This document shows positions 1-6,047 of a DNA stretch of 38,584 nt, in pieces. A model generated the notes under the pieces. The model had not been told where the DNA came from. It saw nothing but the letters and a program-made list of their open reading frames with translations, and did not search any database. Source of the DNA: a virus; IMG/VR virus record IMGVR_UViG_3300027714_002866, positions 1 to 38,584 of that record. The stretch is one strand, 5' to 3'. Each line of letters opens with the position of its first letter. The first letter of the stretch is position 1. A program made the translations under genes and the position numbers.

Positions 1-136
1 GGGATAGAAAATGACTAAAAACAAACTAATAATAATAGAAAAAGAAAGTGAATTAGAAGAATATGAATTAGATGGAGAGTTATATTTCCCTTCTGATGTC
101 CAATTCAGTATAGATATATTCACTAAGTTTTCTATA
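1..136. repeat. Direct terminal repeat (left copy)
   Basis: Bases 1-136 recur in the same orientation at 38449-38584; the only difference is G at 127 versus T at 38575. This is what a circular or terminally redundant genome looks like after linear assembly, with a unit length of 38448 bases. The repeat lies in the conserved leader of the hexapeptide-repeat genes, which exists in several copies. An assembly join between different copies is therefore also possible. Confidence 0.75.
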
Positions 137-664
137 AGGTCAGATGGGGATATCAGCTCAGATGGGTCTATAAGGTCAGATGGGGATATCAGCTCAGATG
201 GGTCTATAAGGTCAGGTGGGTATATAAGGTCAGGTCGGTCTATAAGGTCAGGTCGGTCTATAAGGTCAGGTGGGTATATAAGGTCAGGTCGGTCTATAAG
301 CTCAGGTGGGGATATAAGGTCAGGTGGGGATATCATCTCAGATTGGTCTATAAGGTCAGGTGGGGCTATAAGGTCAGGTGGGTATATAAGGTCAGGTCGG
401 TCTATAAGCTCAGGTGGGGATATAAGGTCAGGTGGGGCTATCATCTCAGGTGGGGATATAAGGTCAGGTGGGGATATCATCTCAGATGGGGCTATCAGCT
501 CAGGTGGGTCTATAAGCTCAGGTGGGGATATAAGGTCAGGTGGGGATATCATCTCAGATTGGTCTATAAGGTCAGGTGGGGCTATCAGCTCAGATGGGTA
601 TATCAGCTCAGATGGGTATATCAGCTCAGGTGGGGATATCAGCTCAGATGGGAATAAAAAATGA
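11..664 (+). CDS. Hexapeptide-repeat protein, array copy B
   Basis: This 217-residue protein has a 41-residue leader, acidic and hydrophobic (around LIIIEKESELEEYELDGEL), then 29 perfect six-residue units of pattern I-x-S-x-G-x, ending in KK. Invariant I, S and (mostly) G alternate with variable positions: R/S/I, D/G, and S/D/Y/A/N. The I to small-residue spacing resembles hexapeptide left-handed beta-helix proteins, so a beta-solenoid is inferred; no transferase active site is visible. There is no signal peptide or membrane segment. The start is preceded by GGGAT in the end of copy A, and the stop overlaps the start of copy C (ATGA), so the copies are probably translated in series. The function is unknown; surface recognition is a guess. 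Confidence 0.8.
   Translation: MTKNKLIIIEKESELEEYELDGELYFPSDVQFSIDIFTKFSIRSDGDISSDGSIRSDGDISSDGSIRSGGYIRSGRSIRSGRSIRSGGYIRSGRSISSGGDIRSGGDIISDWSIRSGGAIRSGGYIRSGRSISSGGDIRSGGAIISGGDIRSGGDIISDGAISSGGSISSGGDIRSGGDIISDWSIRSGGAISSDGYISSDGYISSGGDISSDGNKK
134..655 (+). repeat. 18-bp tandem repeat array, 29 units
   Basis: There are twenty-nine consecutive 18-base units with no indel. Each unit reads X, ATA or ATC, a third codon AGG/AGC/ATC, TCA, GAT or GGT, then usually GGG (sometimes CGG or TGG). The first codon X is GAT, TCT, TAT, GCT or AAT. The units are combinations of a small set of codons rather than randomly diverged copies. Confidence 0.95.
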
Positions 665-1116
665 GTAAAAACAAACTAATAATAATAGAAAAAGAAAGTG
701 AATTAGAAGAATATGAATTAGATGGAGAGTTATATTTCCCTTCTGATGTCCAATTCAGTATAGATATATTCACTAATTTTTCTATAAGGTCAGATGGGGC
801 TATCAGCTCAGATGGGGATATCATCTCAGGTGGGTCTATAAGCTCAGGTGGGTATATAAGCTCAGGTGGGTCTATCCTCTCAGATGGGGGTATCATCTCA
901 GATGGGGGTATCATCTCAGTTGGGGCTATAAGGTCAGGTGGGGATATCATCTCAGATTGGTCTATAAGGTCAGGTGGGGATATCATCTCAGTTGGGGCTA
1001 TCAGCTCAGGTGGGGATATCATCTCAGATGGGTCTATCCTCTCAGATGGGGATATAAGCTCAGATGGGGATATCAGCTCAGTTGGGTATAAAAATAAGGG
1101 GAAAAACAATGACTAA
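661..1116 (+). CDS. Hexapeptide-repeat protein, array copy C
   Basis: This is the last and shortest of the three array genes at 151 residues: the same 41-residue leader, 17 hexapeptide units and an eight-residue tail (KNKGKNND) unlike the short KK/RK tails of the other two. It uses CTC (Leu) and GTT (Val) variants more than copy B. Its leader differs from copy B at codon 2 (AGT versus ACT) and at codon 39 (AAT versus AAG). Its start overlaps the stop of copy B, and its end overlaps the next gene at 1109 by 8 bases. The predicted fold is a beta-solenoid, the function is unknown, and it is probably one translational unit with its neighbours. Confidence 0.8.
   Translation: MSKNKLIIIEKESELEEYELDGELYFPSDVQFSIDIFTNFSIRSDGAISSDGDIISGGSISSGGYISSGGSILSDGGIISDGGIISVGAIRSGGDIISDWSIRSGGDIISVGAISSGGDIISDGSILSDGDISSDGDISSVGYKNKGKNND
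784..1089 (+). repeat. 18-bp tandem repeat array, 17 units
   Basis: Seventeen in-frame 18-base units of the same family as 134-655 and 37968-38453. This copy adds the GGT first codon and the CTC third codon. All units keep the reading frame. Confidence 0.95.
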
Positions 1117-1273
1117 AGAAGAATTAGAAAGCATCGAGAAACTAACAGGGAATACAAACCGTATCATATCAAAGGTATCACAATCATCAAATGAATTGAA
1201 TGATTTACTAGAAGATTATAATTACAATTACGGTTACAACTCAAGATATAACTTTATGGAGGTAGTTTTATGA
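1109..1273 (+). CDS. Small acidic protein, unknown
   Basis: This 54-residue protein begins MTKEELESIEKLTGN. I chose the ATG at 1109 because an AAGGGG Shine-Dalgarno lies about 8 bases upstream. A longer in-frame start at 1064 would lie inside copy C's repeats. It is predicted helical, then Asn/Tyr-rich near the C-terminus (NYNYGYNSRYN). The stop overlaps the next ATG. No family is recognised. Confidence 0.6.
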   Translation: MTKEELESIEKLTGNTNRIISKVSQSSNELNDLLEDYNYNYGYNSRYNFMEVVL

Positions 1274-1530
1274 ACATAGCAAGAGCAGCGGGATTATTAA
1301 CAAGATCAGTGCCAGTAACGGCAAGAAGTTTTAGTAAAAGTATAAAAGCAGAGGCGTTACATACACTAAATAAGATGGAAAATAGGGGTGAGGTAGTTAT
1401 AAATAGTGTAGATACATTAGTCATAATCAAACAAACGGAGATTAAAGTACTCAGTAAATCCGAGACTCAGCTTATCAAAGATTTAATTAAGTCGATTAAA
1501 GACAAAGGAGAAATAAATGATATTAAGTGA
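1270..1530 (+). CDS. Hypothetical protein, 86 aa
   Basis: A basic 86-residue protein that begins MNIARAAGLLTRSVPVTARS. It starts in the ATGA overlap with the preceding gene and ends 14 bases inside the following one. The middle part (about residues 20-60) looks like a short helix-strand fold, and the C-terminus is Lys/Ile-rich. There is no membrane segment. I do not recognise it; its place between the two repeat-protein types suggests only a shared transcript. Confidence 0.6.
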   Translation: MNIARAAGLLTRSVPVTARSFSKSIKAEALHTLNKMENRGEVVINSVDTLVIIKQTEIKVLSKSETQLIKDLIKSIKDKGEINDIK

Positions 1531-2293
1531 GTTTTTAGACGCAGTATGCGGGGATGAGCAAGACATAATAAAATACACACCAGCAGAGGCACTTGAGGCA
1601 GTTAAGCAGAATGGTGATTCACTCCAGTATGTAAATACACAGACAGAAGATATATGTCTTGAGGCAGTTAAGCAGAATGGTGAGGCACTTCAGTATGTAA
1701 ATACACAGACAGAAGATATATGTCTTGAGGCAGTTAAGCAGAATGGTGAGGCACTCCAGTATGTAAATACACAGACAGAAGATATATGTCTTGAGGCAGT
1801 TAAGCAGTATGGTTATGCACTCCAGTATGTAAATACACAGACAGAAGATATATGTCTTGAGGCAGTTAAGCAGAATGGTTATGCACTCCAGTATGTAAAT
1901 ACACAGACAGAAGATATATGTCTTGAGGCAGTTAAGCAGAATGGTGAGGCACTTCAGTATGTAAATACACAGACAGAAGATATATGTCTTGAGGCAGTTA
2001 AGCAGTATGGTTATGCACTTCGGTATGTAAATACACAGACAGAAGATATATGTCTTGAGGCAGTTAAGCAGAATGGTGAGGCACTTCAGTATGTAAATAC
2101 ACAGACAGAAGATATATGTCTTGAGGCAGTTAAGAAGTATGGTGAGGCACTTCGGTATGTAAATACGACTATCTTTGAAAAGGATATAGATATGTACTCT
2201 TTTAAAACAGAAGAACCCCTAATAATGTCGAGAATATCAAGTAGATTAGATGAAATAGAGAATCGCTTAAAAGAATTAGAAAGAATAGAGTAA
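1517..2293 (+). CDS. DUF4116-like 22-residue repeat protein
   Basis: This 258-residue protein has a 25-residue N-terminal part, nine 22-residue units (residues 26-223) of the form LEAVKQNGxALQYVNTQTED plus IC, and a C-terminal segment that looks like a short coiled coil (residues 238-258). The AVKxNGxALxY core matches the DUF4116 repeat pattern, an all-helical family seen in some bacteria and large viruses. Within the units only a few residues change: N or Y, E/Y/D after Gly, and Q or R. A good AAAGGAG precedes the start. The function is unknown; a helical-repeat binding surface is inferred. The following gene starts in its stop codon. Confidence 0.75.
   Translation: MILSEFLDAVCGDEQDIIKYTPAEALEAVKQNGDSLQYVNTQTEDICLEAVKQNGEALQYVNTQTEDICLEAVKQNGEALQYVNTQTEDICLEAVKQYGYALQYVNTQTEDICLEAVKQNGYALQYVNTQTEDICLEAVKQNGEALQYVNTQTEDICLEAVKQYGYALRYVNTQTEDICLEAVKQNGEALQYVNTQTEDICLEAVKKYGEALRYVNTTIFEKDIDMYSFKTEEPLIMSRISSRLDEIENRLKELERIE
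1592..2185 (+). repeat. 66-bp tandem repeats, nine units
   Basis: Nine 66-base units, nearly identical at the DNA level outside three variable codons. They encode the DUF4116-like protein. The last unit diverges in its second half. Such near-identity suggests recent expansion or continued homogenisation. Confidence 0.9.
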
Positions 2294-2532
2294 TGACTAG
2301 ACTAATGACTAGACTAGACATTATGTATAAAGACTGGAAATGGTTAAATATAATAATAACAGTCATATTATTACTAGGGTTCCTTCTATATATTGAATTT
2401 TATGTATTAAAGCCTAACTATGAGAATAAGAAAAAATATAAATACTACAGTACATATTATAGTCAGTTCGGAGACATAGATTTTCTAACATTCGAGGAAT
2501 GGCTGGCCAGAAAGGCTGATTTAAAGGAGTAG
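2293..2532 (+). CDS. Small single-pass membrane protein
   Basis: A 79-residue protein with one membrane segment at about residues 18-38 (LNIIITVILLLGFLLYIEFY), then a Lys/Tyr-rich stretch and a soluble tail. The start overlaps the previous stop (TAATG). A second ATG four codons in (2305), in a short duplication (MTRLMTRL), could also be used. No family is recognised. It sits between two repeat-protein genes and could anchor something at the membrane, but nothing in the sequence shows this. Confidence 0.6.
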   Translation: MTRLMTRLDIMYKDWKWLNIIITVILLLGFLLYIEFYVLKPNYENKKKYKYYSTYYSQFGDIDFLTFEEWLARKADLKE

Positions 2533-2535
2533 CAA

Positions 2536-3021
2536 ATGACACATAAATTATTAGAAGCAGCTTATAAAGGTGATAAAGAGTTAGTAAAAGAGTTAGTTAA
2601 GGCAGGGGCAAATCTAGAGGCTAGAGATAGTTGGGGATATACAGCTCTTATATTGGCAACTTTTTACGGTAATAAAGAGGCAGTAAAAGAGTTAGTTAAG
2701 TTAGGGGCAAATCTAGAGGCTGCAGATGATAATGGAAAGACGGCTCTTATGTTGGCAGCTTGTAAAGGTCATAAAGAGATAATCCAAGTGTTAGTTAAGG
2801 CAGGGGCAGATATAGAGGCTACAAATAGGTATGGATATACGGCTCTTATGGTGGCAGCTTTAAGAGGTCATACAGAGGCAGTCAGCGCGTTAGTTCAGGC
2901 AGGGGCGGATATAGAGGCTACAACTGAGCGTGGAAGGACGGCTCTTATGTTGGCAGCTTCTAACGGTAATAAAGAGGTAGTAAAAGAGTTAGTTAAGTTA
3001 GGGGCAGAAAATAAAGGATAA
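2536..3021 (+). CDS. Ankyrin-repeat protein
   Basis: A 161-residue protein made almost wholly of about five ankyrin repeats of 33 residues. The hallmark GxTALMLAA segments lie near residues 34, 67, 100 and 133, with intervening ELVKxGAxxEA helices. Neither a signal peptide nor another domain is present. Ankyrin repeats bind proteins; the target here is unknown. The repeats are similar to each other in DNA as well, so they probably expanded recently. An AAAGGAG lies just before the start. It is the third repeat-protein class in this arm. Confidence 0.92.
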   Translation: MTHKLLEAAYKGDKELVKELVKAGANLEARDSWGYTALILATFYGNKEAVKELVKLGANLEAADDNGKTALMLAACKGHKEIIQVLVKAGADIEATNRYGYTALMVAALRGHTEAVSALVQAGADIEATTERGRTALMLAASNGNKEVVKELVKLGAENKG

Positions 3022-3026
3022 AGAGA

Positions 3027-3176
3027 GTGATTAAGGAAGAAATAATTAAAGGATTATTACAAATAGCATTAGGTGGTGTGTTCTTTGTATTATTAGTTTT
3101 TTTTTCAGGGTTACTTATACTGATATGTCGTTTATTGATTATGTTTCTTAGTTTTATTGGTATTCGAGTGGAATAG
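3027..3176 (+). CDS. Small hydrophobic membrane protein, GTG start
   Basis: A 49-residue frame from GTG at 3027 to TAG at 3174-3176. A GGATAAAGAG sequence just upstream can serve as ribosome binding site. After a short charged N-terminus (KEEIIK), residues 9-45 are almost all hydrophobic, enough for one or two membrane passes. The function is unknown. The gene is supported by its position in the gap between two well-formed genes and by its membrane-protein composition. Confidence 0.5.
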   Translation: MIKEEIIKGLLQIALGGVFFVLLVFFSGLLILICRLLIMFLSFIGIRVE

Positions 3177-3190
3177 GAAAGGAAAAAATA

Positions 3191-4393
3191 ATGAAAATAT
3201 TTGGTAAAGAAATTATAGATGAAAAATCAATTAGACAACTTGAAAGGTGTATTGGTGAAGAAGATATAGGTGTTCTTACCGCTGACGCACATTACGGTTA
3301 TGCTCATCCTATAGGAGGGGCTATAGCATATAAGAAGCACGTATCAGTGTCAGGTGTGGGATTTGATATAGCTTGCGGTAATAAGGCCGTAAGAACGACA
3401 ATAAAAGCCAACGATGTAGATGTTGAAAATGTAATGGATGAAATAGTTAGACGTATATCATTTGGTGTAGGACGTATAAATAATGAGCCAGTAGACCATC
3501 CTGTTTTCGATAAAATACAGAATTCTGTATTTAAACCGCAAAGAGAGCTTTTAAAGACGGCTATTCCTCAATTAGGTACTATTGGGAGCGGTAATCATTA
3601 CATTGATTTATTTGAAGATGAAGAGGGTTTTTTGTGGGTCGGTGTTCATTTTGGATCTAGAGGATTTGGGCACAAAACAGCAACTGGGTTTATTGCATTG
3701 TCTCAGGGTTTAGAATTTAATGAAAAAGGAAAAGAAGGCTCAATGGATTCTAAGCCTATTCTTCTAGATATTGATTCTACTATTGGACAAGACTATATAG
3801 AAGCCATGAAGTTAGCCGGGGATTATGCTTATGCTGGTAGAGATGTTGTCGTTGATAAGGTTCTTTCAATATTAGGCACAAAAGATGTCTCATTTGAGGT
3901 ACATAATCATCATAATTTTTCTTGGGAAGAAGAGCATTTTGGTAAAACGTATAATGTTGTTAGGAAGGGTTGCACTCCTGCATTCCCGGGGCAGTTTGGA
4001 TTCATCGGTTCAAATATGGAGGACTATTCCGTAATAGTAAAAGGTGTCGACTCAAAAGAAGCTAGAGAAGGGCTTTACTCTACTATACACGGGGCGGGTA
4101 GGGTAATGTCTAGGTCAGAAGCGGCTGGTAAAAAGAGGTGGATGCGCGGAGAGGATGGAGTAAAGCGTCCAACAATAGTTACTAAAGGTAAGGTTGACTT
4201 TGACACGGTAAAAGAAAGGGTCAGTAGTAAAGTTGTATTACGTGGAGCTGGAGCAGATGAAGCACCTGAGTGCTATAAAAATCTTGAAGAAGTTCTCACT
4301 TACCAAGGTAGTACAATAGAGGTAGTGCACAGGCTAAGACCTATTGGCGTTGCAATGGCTGGATCTGAAATTATCGACCCTTATAAAGATTAA
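3191..4393 (+). CDS. rtcB: RtcB-type 3'-phosphate RNA ligase
   Basis: A 400-residue homologue of RtcB, which joins RNA 2',3'-cyclic or 3'-phosphate ends to 5'-hydroxyl ends using GTP and manganese. Visible motifs are DAHYGYAHPIG (residues 32-42), GFDIACG (57-63, with D59 and metal-ligand C62), GTIGSGNHYID (129-139), HFGSRGFGH (153-161), HNHHNF (238-243), RKGCTPAFPGQ (258-268) and HGAGRVMSRSEA (300-311), whose His300 corresponds to the guanylylated histidine. Length and all key residues fit an active enzyme. A tRNA-Gln follows 23 bases downstream. In a phage, RtcB could reseal tRNAs cut by a host anticodon nuclease; that role is an inference. AGGAAAGGA precedes the start. Confidence 0.95.
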   Translation: MKIFGKEIIDEKSIRQLERCIGEEDIGVLTADAHYGYAHPIGGAIAYKKHVSVSGVGFDIACGNKAVRTTIKANDVDVENVMDEIVRRISFGVGRINNEPVDHPVFDKIQNSVFKPQRELLKTAIPQLGTIGSGNHYIDLFEDEEGFLWVGVHFGSRGFGHKTATGFIALSQGLEFNEKGKEGSMDSKPILLDIDSTIGQDYIEAMKLAGDYAYAGRDVVVDKVLSILGTKDVSFEVHNHHNFSWEEEHFGKTYNVVRKGCTPAFPGQFGFIGSNMEDYSVIVKGVDSKEAREGLYSTIHGAGRVMSRSEAAGKKRWMRGEDGVKRPTIVTKGKVDFDTVKERVSSKVVLRGAGADEAPECYKNLEEVLTYQGSTIEVVHRLRPIGVAMAGSEIIDPYKD

Positions 4394-4416
4394 CATACGC
4401 AAGACATAGGTAATTA

Positions 4417-4490
4417 TGACGAATAGTGTAATGGCAGCACACGAGTCTTTGGTACTCGTAGTCCAGGTTCGAGCCCTGGTTTGTCAGCCA
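4417..4490 (+). tRNA. tRNA-Gln (anticodon UUG)
   Basis: The 74-base cloverleaf folds cleanly. The seven-pair acceptor stem is TGACGAA with TTTGTCA (one G-U), the D stem is GTG/CAC, the anticodon stem is CGAGT/ACTCG with loop CTTTGGT (anticodon TTG), and the T stem is CCAGG/CCTGG with loop TTCGAGC. The discriminator is G and CCA is encoded. The U1-A72 pair and three-pair D stem resemble bacterial tRNA-Gln. It lies directly after rtcB and may supplement CAA decoding or replace cleaved host tRNA. Confidence 0.95.
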
Positions 4491-4510
4491 AATCAGGAAA
4501 GGACAACTAA

Positions 4511-4708
4511 ATGCTACAGAAACAAATAATTAATGCAGTGACTCAACATATAAAATTAGGAGAATATGAGGGTCGTGATGAGAGAATTAGAGAAGTTTTA
4601 CACACACTCTCAAGTGTAATCAGTACATTAGTGGAGTTAGTAGAAGACAACGGTGATGTGAGTGAGTTTGACGATGTGATGAGGTCAATTATTAAGGGTG
4701 ATTTATGA
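4511..4708 (+). CDS. Hypothetical helical protein, 65 aa
   Basis: A 65-residue, mostly helical and acidic protein that begins MLQKQIINAVTQHI. A GGAAAGGACAAC sequence upstream holds the ribosome binding site. Its stop overlaps the start of the next gene (ATGA). No family is recognised. Confidence 0.6.
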   Translation: MLQKQIINAVTQHIKLGEYEGRDERIREVLHTLSSVISTLVELVEDNGDVSEFDDVMRSIIKGDL

Positions 4709-4818
4709 GTAAAATGGACCAATGCTGGCTATGTGTCTGTGACTTAGACGATAGTGTGCTGGAGACAACAGATATATGTGTGTGTGACGATTGCGCTAAA
4801 GACCAGATTATAGGTTGA
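4705..4818 (+). CDS. Small Cys-rich zinc-ribbon-like protein
   Basis: A 37-residue frame translationally coupled to the preceding gene by ATGA. It has cysteines at 7, 10, 12, 25, 27 and 30 (CWLCVC and CVCDDC), two close knuckles that could bind one zinc. Such mini zinc-ribbon proteins are common in phage early regions; the function is unknown. Confidence 0.55.
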   Translation: MSKMDQCWLCVCDLDDSVLETTDICVCDDCAKDQIIG

Positions 4819-4863
4819 AAAAAGGATATGAAAAATGACAATAAGTAAAAAAAAGCGACATTG

Positions 4864-5025
4864 ATGAATATATTAAAAATACTATCGAGTCTTAATGATG
4901 ACTTAATAGAGTATGAGACGAACGGTTCTAGACTTATCGGGGGCGCTTATTTTGAGGACATAGACGAGTTAATTGAGCTTATCAGAGGTAAAATACTTGA
5001 TGCTATTGATAATGTAGACAGGTAA
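4864..5025 (+). CDS. Hypothetical protein, start possibly lost to an A-run frameshift
   Basis: The 53-residue frame beginning MNILKILSSLNDD has no Shine-Dalgarno of its own. Upstream, an ATG at 4835 with a good AAGGA opens a nine-codon frame that runs into an eight-A tract (4847-4854) and stops in TGATG at this gene's start. One extra A would join the two into a single 63-residue protein. The explanation may be coupling, slippage on the A-run or a homopolymer error. The protein is acidic and helical (EDIDELIELIRGKI). No family is recognised. Confidence 0.5.
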   Translation: MNILKILSSLNDDLIEYETNGSRLIGGAYFEDIDELIELIRGKILDAIDNVDR

Positions 5026-5026
5026 A

Positions 5027-5056
5027 AAAGGGAGAACTAAAAATGCTACTACAAAA
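5027..5056 (+). promoter_or_regulatory. Shared SD/start leader motif, copy 1
   Basis: AAAGGGAG, then ATGCTACTACAAAA from 5043. The same ribosome-binding and first-five-codon sequence recurs at 6021-6047 and 36870-36898, before otherwise unrelated proteins. It is therefore conserved for its RNA or DNA sequence rather than its protein. Confidence 0.6.
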
Positions 5057-5234
5057 TACACGTGAGTTGACGATATATAAGAAGGACGAACGTACAGGGT
5101 TATGGTGTAAGAAAACAATCATATACAACAGTGACTGTACAGAATATGTCATAAAAAAAAGGAAGACTACGCTATTCGAGAAGAAGTTCGGGTACACTAG
5201 ACGACAATGTAAGAAATGGGGGATACAACTATGA
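5043..5234 (+). CDS. Hypothetical basic protein, MLLQ leader
   Basis: A 63-residue basic protein with cysteines at about 22, 31 and 56. The first codons (MLLQ) belong to a leader shared with the genes at 6034 and 36885. A strong AAAGGGAG lies upstream, and the stop overlaps the next ATG. No family is recognised; its charge suggests nucleic acid contact but no motif shows it. Confidence 0.6.
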   Translation: MLLQNTRELTIYKKDERTGLWCKKTIIYNSDCTEYVIKKRKTTLFEKKFGYTRRQCKKWGIQL

Positions 5235-5425
5235 TAGATATACAAGACCCATTCACTATATTCACAGAGCTAACAACAGCCACTAAAACATACTGTGCTA
5301 GTATGACTATAAGAGGCGAGAAAAATGGAGTTATCACCGATAGAGATACTGATAGCAGCGAGTTACTGTGTGATATTAATAATCCCATACAGCATAGCCG
5401 TTGCAGCTGTGAAACTAACCCATAA
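5231..5425 (+). CDS. Hypothetical protein overlapping the next gene
   Basis: A 64-residue frame beginning MIDIQDPFTIFTELTT. It is coupled to the upstream gene by ATGA. A longer in-frame ATG at 5216 lies inside the preceding gene and lacks a good ribosome site. Its last 101 bases overlap the gene at 5325 in another frame. The C-terminus after the overlap point is Ser/Cys/Asn-rich and less protein-like, so this half may be the by-product of the overlap or of a frameshift. Confidence 0.45.
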   Translation: MIDIQDPFTIFTELTTATKTYCASMTIRGEKNGVITDRDTDSSELLCDINNPIQHSRCSCETNP

Positions 5426-5555
5426 AAAAATAGTTATACGCAGGATTAAAACTAATGCACTCAGAGAATTAGACATAAAAAGTTATGTTGAGCACAAATT
5501 AACTGAATTTACCACTAAAATACAAGATATATATGTAAAAAAAGAGAATAAATAG
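5325..5555 (+). CDS. Small membrane protein with overlapping start
   Basis: A 76-residue protein with a membrane segment at about residues 6-29 (IEILIAASYCVILIIPYSIA), a basic stretch (KKIVIRRIK) and a helical charged tail. The AGGCGAG before the start can act as ribosome site. It starts inside the gene at 5231 in a different frame, with 101 bases of overlap. The hydrophobic segment makes it the more convincing of the two. The nested-start layout recalls lysis-accessory gene pairs, but no lipobox is visible. Confidence 0.5.
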   Translation: MELSPIEILIAASYCVILIIPYSIAVAAVKLTHKKIVIRRIKTNALRELDIKSYVEHKLTEFTTKIQDIYVKKENK

Positions 5556-5559
5556 ATAC

Positions 5560-5588
5560 TTGACAAGTACTTATTTATTATATATTAT
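5560..5588 (+). promoter_or_regulatory. Sigma70-like promoter
   Basis: TTGACA at 5560-5565, exactly 17 bases, then TATTAT at 5583-5588. The predicted start is near 5595, about 25 bases before the gene at 5620. It lies in the 64-base gap between 5555 and 5620 and is the clearest promoter in the rightward arm. Confidence 0.8.
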
Positions 5589-5619
5589 ACCTATAACTTA
5601 AGAAACAAAGGGAGAAAAT

Positions 5620-6015
5620 ATGAGAACAACAGATGAGAGATATATGTCAAAACGCAATATTGCTGAGGCATATAAAACACTAACACTGGCCTTCATAGAA
5701 TCAAATTCTATTGTGCCTGGCAGTAAAATTGAGATATTGAGATCTTGGGACGCTGGAGAAAATGGTTCTGTGAACAGATGGAACCCTTTTGAACTTCACG
5801 TAGGAGATATTTTTTATGTGGATGAATGTGTAGTTGACTGTGATTACGGTATACAGGTTAAGAGTGAATTAGACTGCAAGAGAACATTCCAGCTACCTTT
5901 TTTTGCAGTAAGACTAATTGAGAACCCGTCAAAATATCAGATGATATTGAACGATGAAGTAATTAAATTAACAGATTACCAATACTCAGAAATACAAGAC
6001 ATATTAAGCTCATAA
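5620..6015 (+). CDS. Hypothetical protein, 131 aa
   Basis: First gene after the promoter at 5560, with AAAGGGAG upstream. The 131 residues begin MRTTDERYMSKRNIAEAYKT. The N-terminal third is helical and the middle (residues 40-105) looks like a small beta-barrel (PGSKIEILRSW, FELHVGDIFYVDE). The C-terminus ends in a short helical YSEIQDILSS. No family is recognised. As first gene of its transcript unit it may be made early and in quantity. Confidence 0.65.
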   Translation: MRTTDERYMSKRNIAEAYKTLTLAFIESNSIVPGSKIEILRSWDAGENGSVNRWNPFELHVGDIFYVDECVVDCDYGIQVKSELDCKRTFQLPFFAVRLIENPSKYQMILNDEVIKLTDYQYSEIQDILSS

Positions 6016-6020
6016 AACTA

Positions 6021-6047
6021 AAGGGAGAAAAAAATGCTACTACAAAA
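6021..6047 (+). promoter_or_regulatory. Shared SD/start leader motif, copy 2
   Basis: AAGGGAGAAAAAA, then ATGCTACTACAAAA from 6034. It matches the copies at 5027-5056 and 36870-36898 across ribosome site, spacer and the first codons. Confidence 0.6.

Noticed and set aside
343-657. Second plus-strand frame through array copy B
   Set aside because: Same cause: periodic DNA keeps another frame open. The start lies within a repeat unit and lacks a ribosome site.
134-1089. CRISPR array
   Set aside because: Repeats are directly contiguous, coding and 18 bases long, with no spacers.
639-1109. Long open frame on the minus strand across the repeat array (also 37805-38440)
   Set aside because: The 18-bp units contain no stop in this antisense frame, so it is open merely by repetition. 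No ribosome site is seen.
11-1116. Diversity-generating retroelement
   Set aside because: No reverse transcriptase gene or template repeat occurs in the window, and variation is in codon choice among units rather than adenine-directed in one region.
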